Assembly: GCA_009746045.1 (NCBI GenBank)
Contig: RPFO01000213.1
Location: 1,306,078-1,370,077 of the forward strand
From: Mesostigma viride
Lineage: Eukaryota > Streptophyta > Mesostigmatophyceae > Mesostigmatales > Mesostigmataceae
Length of the DNA stretch: 64,000 nt
Direction of reading: 5' to 3'
Numbering within the stretch: the stretch's first letter is position 1; the number at the start of each line of letters is the position of its first letter. Position numbers and translations under genes: made by a program. Below, in pieces: positions 1 through 12,385 of the stretch. The notes under the pieces were generated by a model. That model saw only the letters and a program-made list of their open reading frames with translations, ran no database searches and was not told the origin of the DNA.

Positions 1-957
1 CGCGACAAGGACAACCGGGGTGAGGGCGATGGGCCGCGACAAGGACAACCGAGGTGAGGGTGATGGGCCGCGACAAGGACAACCGAGGTGAGGGTGATGG
101 GCCGCGACAAGGACAACCGAGGTGAGGGTGATGGGCCGCGACAAGGACAACCGAGGTGAGGGTGATGGGCCGCGACAAGGTCAACCGAGGTGAGGGTGAT
201 GGGCCGCGACAAGGACAACCGGGGTGAGGGCGATGGGCCGCGACAAGGAAGTGGGGTGAGGGCGATGGGCCGCGACAAGGACAACCGAGGTGAGGGTGAT
301 GGGCCGCGACAAGGACAACCGAGGTGAGGGTGATGGGCCACGACAAGGACAATCGAGGTGAGGGTGATGGGCCGCGACAAGGACAACCGAGGTGAGGGTG
401 ATGGGCCGCGACAAGGACAACCGAGGTGAGGGTGATGGGCCGCGACAAGGACAACCGAGGTGAGGGTGATGGGCCGCGACAAGGACAACCGAGGTGAGGG
501 TGATGGGCCGCGACAAGGACAACCGAGGTGAGGGTGATGGGCCGCGACAAGGACAACCGAGGTGAGGGTGATGGGCCGTGACAAGGACAACCGAGGTGAG
601 GGTGATGGGCCGCGACAAGGACAACCGAGGTGAGGGTGATGGGCCGCGACAAGGACAACCGAGGTGAGGGTGATGGGCCGCGACAAGGACAACCGAGGTG
701 AGGGTGATGGGCCGTGACAAGGACAACCGAGGTGAGGGTGATGGGCCGCGACAAGGACAACCGAGGTGAGGGTGATGGGCCGTGACATGGACAACGGAGG
801 TGAGGGTGATGGGCCGTGACAAGGACAACCGAGGTGAGGGTGATGGGCCGCGACAAGGACAACCGAGGTGAGGGTGATGGGCCGCGACAAGGACAACCGA
901 GGTGAGGGTGATGGGCCGCGACAAGGACAACCGAGGTGAGGGTGATGGGCCACAACC
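1..957. repeat. 34-bp minisatellite array
   Basis: About 28 head-to-tail copies of a ~34-bp unit (ATGGGCCGCGACAAGGACAA followed by a GAGGTGAGGGTG-type half) with a few point changes. The array starts before the window. Long open frames on the minus strand through it are a by-product of the repeat and show no domain. No gene is supported here. Confidence 0.95.
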
Positions 958-1034
958 AGGAAGTGGGGTGAGGCTGGGCACGCAGGCGCATGCGTCGGCA
1001 TTCGTATGTGCCTGTGTGTGCGCACATGCACAGG

Positions 1035-1110
1035 GACACACACACACACACACTCGTTGGCCGTGTGCGTGTGTGTGTGTGTGTAGGTGCGTGTGTGTGT
1101 GTGCACATCA
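1035..1110. repeat. CA/GT microsatellite tract
   Basis: Runs of (CA)n followed by (GT)n, interrupted by TTGGCC and GTAGGTGC, directly after the minisatellite. Nothing coding is seen between here and 1,630. Confidence 0.85.
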
Positions 1111-1649
1111 GACTCTTTTTCTGTAAACAAGCATTTCAAAAAAACATGCACCGGCATGTGCCATTGGTGGCGTGGGGAGTATACCAGCACAAGTGTGTCG
1201 GGTGAGATGTTTTCCCCCGTTGGATAATAGGCTGCAAGTTCTGCGCTAGAGAGTGGCGATGCAAGAACACAGCAAAGCAAGAGCGAGGCGCTGGGCCATC
1301 CGGAGCCGTTTCAAGGCGTGCGGACAAGCGGTCTATCTGCTTCCGTTTATGTTTATGCCTTGGCATTTAAATACAGTTTAATGTATGTTTTGATGGCATG
1401 TCATCGTAGCGATGTCGCCACCCCAGGATGTCACTCTAAGGGGTGGGAGTGCATCCGTGCGCTTTTGTTATAAATGCTGTACTGGATTTATATATGTTTT
1501 TATTGAATTCAAAACCTGCCGCTTCGCAATACGATTCTAGCTTGGGGAGGACAGGGACAAGGATATGTGCCAGGTGCCAGTTGTGCCACCACATTGGCCT
1601 GACTGGTCGCGCAACGTCACGCCATATTCGTTTTCACGGAATGCCTGAT

Positions 1650-1954
1650 GTCCTGCCCTCCGCCCCCCCCCCCCCGCCCCCCGCCCCCTCGGCTTGTGCC
1701 TGTGCCTTTTTGTTTGCCTCCACAGACTCGCTCGCAAATTGGGCCACCACCAAGGGAGCCTCCTTTGGTCTGACGGGAAAGAACTTCCTGACGTGCGTGT
1801 CCAACCCAAAGCCGCTTAAGTTTTTGTGGGCAATCACCCATTCTTTAATTGTGCCGACAATGTCAAACGTAGCCCCCAAGACACTCATCTGCATTTGCGC
1901 AAGGTACCCCGTGACTCGCCCAAACAAGGCGGGTGAATGAACAAATGAAGGCAA
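1650..1954 (-). CDS. possible orphan exon, unknown protein
   Basis: A minus-strand frame beginning MPSFVHSPALFGRVTGYLAQ has non-repetitive, protein-like composition for about 85 residues, with a stretch predicted amphipathic around FDIVGTIKEWVIAHKNL. It then runs into a G-rich tract (about 1,665-1,690) that looks like intron or junk. I do not recognise the protein and find no continuing exon downstream. It could be a first exon, a gene fragment or chance. The support is only composition and an ATG in a sensible place. Confidence 0.25.
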
Positions 1955-2105
1955 GATTGAGTAAATCTGGCGTGTTACTGGAAGCAGCCGACTGCTGAGG
2001 CCTGTAGCTCCTGCTGCTAGCTCTGGGACTGGCGACGATTGATGCCCATGTTTACGTGTAAATTAATGCATGCCCGTGTGCGCGACATTACCGTGGCTTA
2101 TGGAG

Positions 2106-3992
2106 TATTTCCCCTTTGTTTCTGGTTGATGGCTCATGGGCCATTTCCCCTTTGTTTCTGGTTGATGGCTCATGGGCCATTTCCCCTTTGTTTCTGGTTG
2201 ATGGCTCATGGGCCATTTCCTTTGTTTCTGGTTGATGGCTCATGGACCATTTCCCCTTTGTTTCTGGTTGATGGCTCATGGACCATTTCCCCTTTGTTTC
2301 TGGTTGATGGCTCATGGACCATTTCCCCTTTGTTTCTGGTTGATGGCTCATGGGCCATTTCCCCTTTGTTTCTGGTTGATGGCTCATGGACCATTTCCCC
2401 TTTGTTTCTGGTTGATGGCTCATGGACCATTTCCCCTTTGTTTCTGGTTGATGGCTCATGGGCCATTTCCCCTTTGTTTCTGGTTGATGGCTCATGGACC
2501 ATTTCCCCTTTGTTTCTGGTTGATGGCTCATGGGCCATTTCCCCTTTGTTTCTGGTTGATGGCTCATGGACCATTTCCCCTTTGTTTCTGGTTGATGGCT
2601 CATGGACCATTTCCCCTTTGTTTCTGGTTGATGGCTCATGGACCATTTCCCCTTTGTTTCTGGTTGATGGCTCATGGACCATTTCCCCTTTGTTTCTGGT
2701 TGATGGCTCATGGGCCATTTCCCCTTTGTTTCTGGTTGATGGCTCATGGACCATTTCCCCTTTGTTTCTGGTTGATGGCTCATGGGCCATTTCCCCTTTG
2801 TTTCTGGTTGATGGCTCATGGACCATTTCCCCTTTGTTTCTAGTTGATGGCTCATGGACCATTTCCCCTTTGTTTCTGGTTGATGGCTCATGGACCATTT
2901 CCCCTTTGTTTCTGGTTGATGGCTCATGGGCCATTTCCCCTTTGTTTCTGGTTGATGGCTCATGGACCATTTCCCCTTTGTTTCTGGTTGATGGCTCATG
3001 GGCCATTTCCCCTTTGTTTCTGGTTGATGGCTCATGGACCATTTCCCCTTTGTTTCTGGTTGATGGCTCATGGGCCATTTCCCCTTTGTTTCTGGTTGAT
3101 GGCTCATGGACCATTTCCCCTTTGTTTCTGGTTGATGGCTCATGGACCATTTCCCCTTTGTTTCTGGTTGATGGCTCATGGACCATTTCCCCTTTGTTTC
3201 TGGTTGATGGCTCATGGACCATTTCCCCTTTGTTTCTGGTTGATGGCTCATGGACCATTTCCCCTTTGTTTCTGGTTGATGGCTCATGGGCCATTTCCCC
3301 TTTGTTTCTTGTTGATGGCTCATGGGCCATTTCCCCTTTGTTTCTGGTTGATGGCTCATGGACCATTTCCCCTTTGTTTCTGGTTGATGGCTCATGGACC
3401 ATTTCCCCTTTGTTTCTGGTTGATGGCTCATGGACCATTTCCCCTTTGTTTCTGGTTGATGGCTCATGGACCATTTCCCCTTTGTTTCTGGTTGATGGCT
3501 CATGGGCCATTTCCCCTTTGTTTCTGGTTGATGGCTCATGGGCCATTTCCCCTTTGTTTCTGGTTGATGGCTCATGGACCATTTCCCCTTTGTTTCTGGT
3601 TGATGGCTCATGGACCATTTCCCCTTTGTTTCTGGTTGATGGCTCATGGGCCATTTCCCCTTTGTTTCTGGTTGATGGCTCATGGACCATTTCCCCTTTG
3701 TTTCTGGTTGATGGCTCATGGGCCATTTCCCCTTTGTTTCTGGTTGATGGCTCATGGGCCATTTCCCCTTTGTTTCTGGTTGATGGCTCATGGACCATTT
3801 CCCCTTTGTTTCTGGTTGATGGCTCATGGGCCATTTCCCCTTTGTTTCTGGTTGATGGCTCATGGACCATTTCCCCTTTGTTTCTGGTTGATGGCTCATG
3901 GGCCATTTCCCCTTTGTTTCTGGTTGATGGCTCATGGACCATTTTCCCTTTGTTTCTGGTTGATGGCTCATGGACCATTTCCCCTTTGTTTC
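2106..3992. repeat. 36-bp minisatellite array, about 52 copies
   Basis: A very regular 36-bp unit (core TTTGTTTCTGGTTGATGGCT) with one common G/A variant (CATGGGCC or CATGGACC). Because 36 is divisible by three, several frames stay open on both strands and give 12-residue repeats (for example MSHQPETKGKWS on the minus strand). These have no flanking coding sequence, no splice context and no recognisable domain, so I treat the array as non-coding DNA just upstream of the Pierce-like gene. Confidence 0.9.
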
Positions 3993-4089
3993 TTGTCGCT
4001 ATTGGCCATTTCTCAACCCTGCTGCCGCCACACCATATTTGTTTTTCCTATTTGCGCTCACACACATGCTCCCTTGCTTTAGAGCACGC

Positions 4090-7000
4090 ATGTCTCCTCG
4101 CAAGTACCACCCTGCCTGGTATGCGCCCAACCCAAGATCACCACAACATTGTGGCCCATGTGCCCTTGCTATCACTGCCCCCGCCACGACCAGCACTACT
4201 GCAATTACCACCGCCGCCGCCGCCATCCCAACCTCGTGGCTCATGCACTGGTGGCCTTCCCCCTCCCTTCCCCCCCTTTCCATGCTCCCCCCCCCCCCCC
4301 TTCCTGGATCCGCAGCAACGGCACCTGGGGTAGCAGGGCGGCCCATCCGCTGCAGGACGTGCAGACCTTTGTGGAGGCCCAGGGTGTGCCTGAGAGCCTG
4401 GTGAGTGATGTACTGGCGTTCGCATTGGGAAATTTCGAGAATATTTAGCGTTGTATTCCTCATAGTCGAATGCACGGCAGATCTTGGCATTTGTGCAGAG
4501 CAGCGGGGGTCGTTGGTAGCCTCATTTGGTGATTCAGTGAACGAACATTGTTGGCTGCAATCAACGAGCATCGTTGGCTTCAATTAACGAGCAACATTGG
4601 CTTCATTTGCGAGCATTTTTGGTTTTATTGATGAGCATTGTTGGCTTCTTTAAACGAGTACTATTTTCTTCGATTAACGAGCATGCTTCGCTTCAATTTC
4701 CGAGCATTGCTGGCTTCAATTTTCGAGCATGGTTGGCTTCAACAACGAGCATTGCTGGCTTCAATGAACGAGTATTGCCGGCCTAAATGAACAACAGGTT
4801 GCATCGGGTAGGGGCGTGGCATCGATAGAATCAGAATCCGATCATTTCTAATTAGTAAAATGGGTGCTTTGCGAAACTGTGGGTCTATATGGTGGGTGAT
4901 GCTAGAAAATGGAGAAAATGGGGGTAGGACGAGAATATCAACAGTTTCAGCAGGAAACACTGGGTGATGCTGGCTCTTTATGCTGGCTTACGTACACTAG
5001 TCACATTGGTGTGGGTCGACACTGGTCAGCTTACTGGTGCTGGGGATGGGATTACACAGATGTCGTGCGGGGAGAAGTATCATCCCCTGCCAGCCCAGAC
5101 AACACGTTCAGCGCGCCCTCGGCTATACTTTTCCAGCTGCCCGGTGGACTTTAGGCAGCCATATGTTTGATTTAATTAGATGTGCTTCATCTTCCCTTCC
5201 CCTATCTACTTGTCGATCTGATCCATGTCGGGTGCACGCCTCAGCCACTGCTGGGGTAGAATGGGTGCCCATGCAGCTGCATACTGCCTATGGCTGTCTC
5301 GCACACTCCCACCTGCAAGACTTTGACTCGTCCAAGATAGATGAGACATGTATTTTCTACGTCTGTCGCTAGTCTCACCCCTGTATCAGCAGTGGTATCA
5401 GCAATAGCATCACCTTTTAGTATCAGCTTTTAGATCACCTCTTAGTATCAGCAGCAGTATCACCTTTTGCCATGGTGCCCTCCCCACCCACCCCCACCCA
5501 CCCCCATCCACCCCAGGTGGTCATGTCCGGCGATGTGCTGTGGTACCCCGACTTTGGCCTCAAGCGCCTGGTGGAGGCATCGCTCACACGCGGCAAGGAC
5601 GTGGTGGCCTACGTGGACGTGGCGCGCGTGAGTAGTCAGTGTGGTTGGGGATGTGGCGCGCGTGAGTGGCTGGATTGATGGGGTAATGAGTGGAGTAATG
5701 AGTGGAGTAATGAGTGGAGTAATGAGTGGAGTAATGAGTGGAGTAATGAGTGGAGTAATGAGTGGAGTAATGAGTGGAGAAGTGAGTGGAGAAGTGACAT
5801 GGCCTACGTGAGTAGGTTGTGGTGACATCGAGCGCGTGAGTAGGATGAATGGGGTGGGGTGGCGCACAGGAGTTGGAAGTTGGAGTGATGGGGGCTCGAA
5901 TGATGGGTCGAGTTGGGACATGGCGCGCGGGGGCAGGGTGCTTCACATCAATTGTTAATGAAGACATGTTTATCAGGTACAGACGACATACCACATGTCA
6001 TTCACAGAAGACGCTAATGAGTGATCATTCACAGGAGAAGCTGATGGGTGGGAGCGGCGGCCTGAACATGACGCGCCTTGCACCGGTTGGCTCCTGGGCC
6101 GTCGGATCGTGGTTAGCGTTCGCTGACACGTGCGTGCTGCACACTTGGCCTCCTTACTTGGCGGGTCGTCATCGCCTTTTCATGTGATCGCCACAGGGTG
6201 ACTTCCATAACGATGCCGCGCTGCCGTTCCGCCTGCAGCTTGACCCCCAGACAAACGTGAAAGTCAGCCCCCGGGTGAGTACGGGTATGCGGACTGTGGC
6301 CCATAGAGCCACTATTTCCATGTCCTTGAGTACGGGCATGCTTTCACGGTCTTGTATCGAAGAGACAACCACAGCAGGCCACAACTCTTGAAGAATCCGG
6401 ACCATGGTAGCTCGAGCCTGCTGTTATCCGCTTTTGTCGAGTCCTTCAGGGTGATTGAAATGAATGATCTTGTATGCTTGTACACACACAAGTTTACTCC
6501 CTGGAGCACACGCACGCACATTGGTTCTTTCGCTCTTTTTTGGCATGAAGGTTTTCCTGGCCCTTCCTGTTGCAGCCTGTGGGCACGGTACCACCCTCTC
6601 TCTGGGGCGTCGTGCCAATGTTTGCTTGGTGAAACTGGAAACATTTATAACTGCATGGCCAGCCATTCAAGCTCGAGCCTCGACCCTGCTTCTCTGTCTG
6701 CAAATGCGCAGTGACGAGGTATAGAATAATATTTTAAACCACACGCAACTAGATGCCGCTCATCGGCTGTCGTGCGAGGTTTCCCAATGCCTTGCCCGCG
6801 CGCATCGCAGGTCACCTCCATCGGCCCTGTGGAATCAACTGACTCAGACTATGCGCTCGCCCCGCTGTGAGTGCCCGCTGCTGCCACGCGAGCTCCTCCC
6901 CCCCCCCTCTCGTCCTCTAAATTTGCTCATGTGTGTCGTGCACATCCACTTGTCTTGCTTGCTTGTCTTGCTTGCTGCCCTGGAGGGAGGAGCCCAGGGG

Positions 7001-10000
7001 CCCACCCGCAGTTTAATCAGTGCATGCATGAACAGAAGTAAGGGACAGGCAGTAGGAAGCAGGCAGAAGGACGCAATCCATGGAAGGCAAGCAGGCGGGC
7101 AAGGTAGAAGGAATGGGTACGGTGGATCACCAAAACAAGTAGTTGTGTTTGGATCATGGGCTCAAGGCAGGGCGGATGCCCATGCCAATAGCCACACCCA
7201 CTCACAGGTGCCAGCACTGCTGTGCCTATCGGCCTGTCGGTCTCTTGAGCTCTTGAACTCTATGTTTCTAGGCTTCTGAGTGCCTGGGCATGTGGCCCTC
7301 TTGGCGCCTATTCCCCAGCGCAACCAAGCCCATGCACTTGCTTATGTCAACTGACCACAGCTGAGAACATCATTGTGCCTTGCCCGGCCTTACTGCGGAT
7401 GGCGCCCTTTCTTTAATCCTAACTTCAGTCCACGTGGCGCCCCTTGCCTTCCCCTCCCTTAAGCCCACATGGCGCCCTTACCTCGCCCGCACCTTACCCT
7501 TACCTTAACCCACCTGGCACCGGGTATATGTCCTTCCCCTTGCACACACACGGCGCGCGCGCCTTACCCTGCGCCCCACACGTAGTAGCACCCTCACCGC
7601 GCCCTAACCATACCCTAACCCTACCCTAACCCTACCCTCACCCATACCCGTTGCGTGGTGCCAGGCTGGCGCTCTGCCCCGACACGCTGCGGGAGCGGGT
7701 GGGCGAGTACGCGCACGGATGCCGCCCACCGTCGGAGGCGCCTGTGGTGCCCTACCCCTACTCCGAGGCGCTAGGGGGATTCGTGCAGTCTCTACTGCGC
7801 AAGCAGGTGCGTGGGGCCGCTTGCGCGGCCACGGCGGCTTCCTCAGCCATGGGTATCAATGCTGCAGAACGTTTGCGGACATTTGTAAAGCTTCCTATCT
7901 CTTTTCTAGATCTCCCTAAATTTCCTGGGTAGCAGTAGACATTTCTAGATGTTCCTGGACGTTTCCAGACCTTTTAAGATACATCCAGAAGCTTCTGAAC
8001 GTTTTTGTAGTTAACATTTCTGGGTGTATCTGGAAGTTTCTTCATGCTTCTAGATTTTTCAAAGTGTTTCAAGGTTTTCTACATTTTTTTTCTAGATAGT
8101 TTCTAGATGCTTGATGAAGAAGAACGGAAGAGGACATTACCTGCAAACGCTGATCCATGGCGAAACGCAGGACAAACATGGTTGTCAGAGAAAGGCATCC
8201 GGCGCCGGCGAATGGCGTCATCACCCTGCCTGGATAGCTCCCCATTGTCTTTGGCATTGCTGCACATAGCGCAGCACAGATTACGTCAACGATGGCGTGG
8301 CCTCTTGCCCCCATTGCAATCTTCCCCCCTTCTTCCCCAGGTCCCCGTGTATGCGCTGGGATGCGTCGGCCTGTGCGGGCTTGGCCACCTCAAGGACGTG
8401 GAGTACACCGACACGTTCATCGAGGTGAGATGGGGGGAGGGGGAGGGGGAGGGGGAGGGGGGAGGGGGAGGGGGAGGGGGGAGGGGGGAGGGGGAGGGGG
8501 GAGGGGGGAGGGGGGAGGGGGAGGGGGAGGGGGGAGGGGGAGGGGGGAGGGGGGAGGGGGGAGGGGAGGGGGGAGGGGGGAGGGAGGAGGGGTTTGCCTA
8601 TGGGGGGGGGGGAGGGAGGAGGGGTTTGCCTATGGGGGGGGGGGGGGGGGGGGGCAGGAGGGGCGTCGAGAGCAGCCCGGCACCTGCTTTGGTCTGCTTT
8701 CGCTTGTCAGAAATGAGAAGGCGTAACCGGCCAAGTGGACAGGTGAGAGGGTCACGTGGAACTTATGTCCAGGCGACGCGCACAACGCAAAGCAGTGGAA
8801 GAGCAGGGGCAGCAGGGGTTATGAACACAATCTTAACCAAGAAGCACGCCATGCTGATAATGCCCAGCCAAGAGCCACGTCGGGCACGTGAGTGAGTGTG
8901 ATGCTGGCAGCTACGGAAAAATCGGAATCGGAGCGCTGATTGCTTCGTGTTCGATCCTTGTGTCGACTCATCTGTTTGCTTATGGATCAATCCATCTGTA
9001 GGTTGAGCAGCTTTTGAATTGATCATTTAGGCCCCTCGGACGCTTGACCGCCCGGAACCATTTCTTTCAAGGGCTTTGTCCCGACCTGTCCCATTTTTTT
9101 TTGTGCTAAGGACAAGCACCTTTTCCTCAGTGAATTCCGGTTGACTGATGTCCTTCTTCGCATCCAAATGCTCAACTTTGTTGTCGTAAAGCTACGGCAC
9201 GTGCGGGAAAGTCGTGTGCAGCTGAACATAAACCTAGAAGATCGGACTCATAACTACGTACCAGGTATGGTACATTTGTAAGGACGCATGACTTTGTTCA
9301 GTACACGTTCAGAGCAGGCCTATTAACCTCACCCTATATACCCTCCTTGTCCCGAGCCCAGGCGTGGGACAAGCCAAAACTGGTGTCGCCCAGCCAAGCG
9401 GCAGGGAGACGGGCTGATACAAGTTCGAAACTGGGAACCTCTGCGGCCAAGCGTGAGAGGACGGAGCGGAAATAGGGTGACTTTTGGCCAAGCGTGAGAG
9501 GGTACTGCGGGAAATAGGACGTTCCCCTGAAAAAAATTGGTTCCGGACCCCAGCGTGAGAGGGGCCTTAATAATGATGCGGGTAAATGGGTTGATCCATT
9601 CCTAGGTGGGATGCTTCAGCCTTGTTTCATCCGTGGCTGAGCAAATCCCTTGGCTTGTGTCCGGCCTCCAAATCGTCACCATCTTGTCTGCCCGTCACCC
9701 TGCCCCCCACCCCACCCCACCCCACCCCACCCCACCCCACCCCACCCCACCCCACCCCACCCCACCCCACCCCACCCCACCCCACCCCACCCCACCCCAC
9801 CCCACCCCACCCCACCCCACCCCACCCCACCCCACCCCACCCCACCCTACCACCACCACACAGTTCTACACGCGGCAGCGCAAGAAGCACCAGCGCACCA
9901 CCAAGGCCACCGCCAAGATCACCAACTATACCAAGCCGGATATGTTCGCCCTCCTCTCTGACGACGCAATGCTTGCCGATGAGAAGAAGGCGACCGCGTC

Positions 10001-11679
10001 GCCCAAGGCGGGCGCAGCGGCCAATAACGACCCTGAGACCGAGAGCTACCGCGTGCAGGTAGGCGGGCGGCTGCATGGTTGAATGGTCTCATTCACTCTG
10101 ACCCCTCAGAATAGATAGCCCCATTCACACCACCCCCAAGTTTTCTATTGTGGGGTGGGGGGCATCAAATGAGACAATCCATTGTGACCGCCACAGCACC
10201 AATCTTATGAAGGCCGGAAAAATTGGCCCTTTCCTCGCTGCTTCTGTATAAGATCTCACAGCAACAACCAGAGTGACAAGAACACCATGTGCATCATCAC
10301 CGTCCGTGTCAACCAGACTCCTGTGCTAACAAGTACCTGTCCATCGGCGCTCTCTCTCATGCAGTCCCTGTTTCCTGTCCCCGTCTCTGGTCGCCTGCTC
10401 GCTCATCCAATTGCCTGTTCTTGGCCCTCTTTCCTCTCCGCCCCCGGCCGGCACGTTCCCTTGGTGGGCGGATGACCAGATCGGCGACGACAGCCCCTTG
10501 TCGGTGCTGCCCGTGCTGGACGAGTTCAAAAAACAGCTGTCATCCGGCACCGCCACAAAGCTGTCCCTGGAGATGTCGGCAAAGCTGCCCTCCCGTTTCA
10601 CAGGGGAAGGTGCGCCTAGAAACGTATAACCCAGCGGGATCTTTATAACCCAGCGAGAAACGTATAACCCAGCCATGGGGGTTAGGGGTTGTCGTTGTAA
10701 CACACGTGAGGCAGTGCGCAGATCATGCCCCATCTCGGCCCAGGCGGTCGCCCACCAAGGAGGGGCTGCATTTTCCAAGTAGCAGTGGAAGGATAGTTGC
10801 GTACAAGGTGCGAGTACTTGTGCAGTAGCGGGAGGCGCCGTCTTGATTTGGCCATCATAAAGCATGGAACCTTCTAGATGGTGCATTGCAGGTGCTCGCA
10901 GAATGCACTTGGTGGTTCTATGTTTCCCACGCCAGTTACTTTGAGCGGAAGCACGGTTGCTACACGACATAAAGGAGGAAGACTTGTGCTCCGCAGGATG
11001 AATCGGCTGGGCTGAGCAGGCAAGGGGAGCACCCCTGGCTTCCCGGACGCCAACAACATGGCCATCATTTCGTGTGCTTGGTGTGTGCGTGCACAGGGAT
11101 TCCGTTGCTTGTTTGCACAGCTGGTCCATGCTGTGTGCCGGTGATGTTGGGGGGTACAGAGGACCGTGCTCGGTTCGTGCTTACCTCAACATCTCGTGAG
11201 GAATGGCTTACTGGTCTTCTGTGGTGCCAATTGTCACGCCCAGTCACCCACGGTGAAGTGGAGTCATGTGTGTGGACCAGCCACCATGCCGCTGTGCAAG
11301 GGGTAGAATATTCTTAGGTTGGCTGCACCTTTGCGCTCTCTTCGATCATCCTCCCCTCACCCCTGTCTGTTCCTGGCCCCCTGGTTCATGGCTCGCTTAC
11401 TACTGGCTTGCTCGTTGCCGGCATGCTTGCTACTGGCTCCTCGGCTAATGTACAGAGCCCATCGTGTACAAGACGAAGCAGCAGCACCCGATGTACCAGA
11501 CGGCCAACGCGACGTACGGGGCGCGCGCGCCCTCCCTGCACGAGATGCCCGTCTCGTACGCGGGCATGACGGGCAAGTTCACGACCGGCTTTGTGGGCGG
11601 CTCCATGTTCCGCATCTCGGGCTTTAACACCAACACTACCAAGTCGCGCGTCCACAGGGAGCTGGACGACCACTTCTAG
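4090..11679 (+). CDS. Pierce1/2-like ciliary protein, 10 exons
   Basis: Ten exons join with matching phase and GT-AG borders: 4090-4118, 4316-4400, 5517-5627, 6197-6274, 6811-6866, 7665-7806, 8341-8424, 9864-10058, 10480-10609, 11456-11679. They sum to 1134 nt, 377 residues plus TAG. The start ATG at 4090 (MSPRKYHPA) was chosen because exon 1 ends in phase 2 and exon 2 supplies the missing base. The last exon carries YKTKQQHPMYQTANATYGAR, then RAPSLHEMPVSY, a short spacer, GGSMFRISGFNTNT and SRVH. This order resembles the Pierce1/Pierce2 microtubule-inner proteins of ciliary doublets (family knowledge, recalled not searched). Those proteins are usually near 100-150 aa, so the ~300-residue N-terminal part, containing LWYPDFGLKRLVEASLTRG and VYALGCVGLCGLGHL, is extra and unrecognised. 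A role in axoneme structure is inferred from the C-terminus only. TGTAA about 30 bp after the stop could be the poly(A) signal. Confidence 0.8.
4560..4790. repeat. degenerate ~24-bp tandem repeat in intron 2
   Basis: About nine diverged copies of a unit containing AACGAGCATTGTTGGCTTCAA lie inside the second intron of the Pierce-like gene (4,401-5,516). The remainder of that intron shows no feature apart from short ATCACC/TATCAGC repeats near 5,390-5,465. Confidence 0.75.
5680..5800. repeat. 12-bp tandem repeat in intron 3
   Basis: Roughly nine copies of GAGTGGAGTAAT directly after exon 3 (ends 5,627). Further copies are diverged (GAGTAG, GAGTGGC). It is intronic and explains the open minus-strand frames with ITPLITPL repeats. 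Confidence 0.85.
7592..7650. repeat. interstitial telomere-like CCCTAA tract
   Basis: Imperfect CCCTAACC-type repeats (CCCTAACCATACCCTAACCC, followed by more ACCCTAACCCT and CCCTCACCCATACCC) sit just before the acceptor of exon 6 at 7,665. They form part of the pyrimidine-rich region of the intron. They resemble plant/algal type telomere repeats, but the copy number is small. Confidence 0.55.
8425..8660. repeat. G-rich purine tract in intron 7
   Basis: Over 200 bp of GGGGGA/GGGGAGG repeats begin right at the 5' splice site after exon 7, ending in runs of up to ~18 G. The tract is purine on the plus strand and so may form triplex or G-quadruplex structure (inference). Neighbouring intron sequence 8,660-9,700 holds no gene I can support. 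Confidence 0.85.
9704..9846. repeat. CCCCA pentanucleotide array in intron 7
   Basis: About 28 copies of CCCCA, immediately 5' of exon 8 (9,864). The C-rich strand is the transcribed sense strand, so the array forms an extended pyrimidine-rich stretch before the CACACAG acceptor. Confidence 0.9.
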
Positions 11680-12385
11680 GCATGGGCCAATTGTGAGGTT
11701 GGCCAGTTTGTAATCACTGTGACAGCAGCACTTCTAGGCTTGTACCGTAATCAACGCCAACACGATTACCGGAAACAGCCACGAATACTGATGGCTTCAC
11801 CCCGCACTGGATCCTTCGTATGCCCTGTTCGGCGCATGAACAACGGCGCAGCCTGAGTGTCACTGGAAGCTCTCGACGGGGCCAGTACAAGGGTTGTATT
11901 AGTTCTTCCGCCTTTAAGGCCTGTCTACCTTAGTCTTGTTATTGCTTAGCCACGTACAAACGGTTGAAATTCCATGGCTATTGGCGGTGCACTTGGAGCC
12001 GCTGCTAGTATTTAGAATAGGAGTAATTTGAACATGCACAACGACCGAGAGCAGTGGGCACTCCCAACTGTGCGATCTCTGTGAAAACATGTTATAACTG
12101 ATCAATAGTGAGAGTGCGTGAATGTCAATACCTAATTGTATGCCTATGCACTGTGATATCATATCAACTTCTGCAGCTAGGTCGATCTGTGAGATGAGAG
12201 GCGGTAGTCCCTGCACCTTATACATTATATGGCTTGTACATCAGGTTATCAGCCAGGGATGAACCTAGGGACCTATCGTGCTCCTGTTGGGGAGACACGG
12301 ATCGAGCACTGTCCCCGATGGTGGATGAATGGAGGCAAACAATCCTACCGTGGTACGTACATGCTATTCATTAATTAGTTAATTA
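11680..12385. other. no gene seen
   Basis: The 3' flank of the Pierce-like gene: TGTAA near 11,709, then AT-richer sequence with no frame, RNA or repeat I can support. Confidence 0.5.

Noticed and set aside
181-1053. 290-residue minus-strand frame with PHHPHLGCPC-type repeats
   Set aside because: Artefact of the 34-bp minisatellite.
2039-4333. 764-residue plus-strand and ~600-residue minus-strand open frames
   Set aside because: They are products of the 36-bp minisatellite, open in several frames at once, with no domain or splice context.
8107-8895. 262-residue plus-strand Gly/Glu frame
   Set aside because: Runs through exon 7 into the G-rich intron; only 8,341-8,424 is coding.
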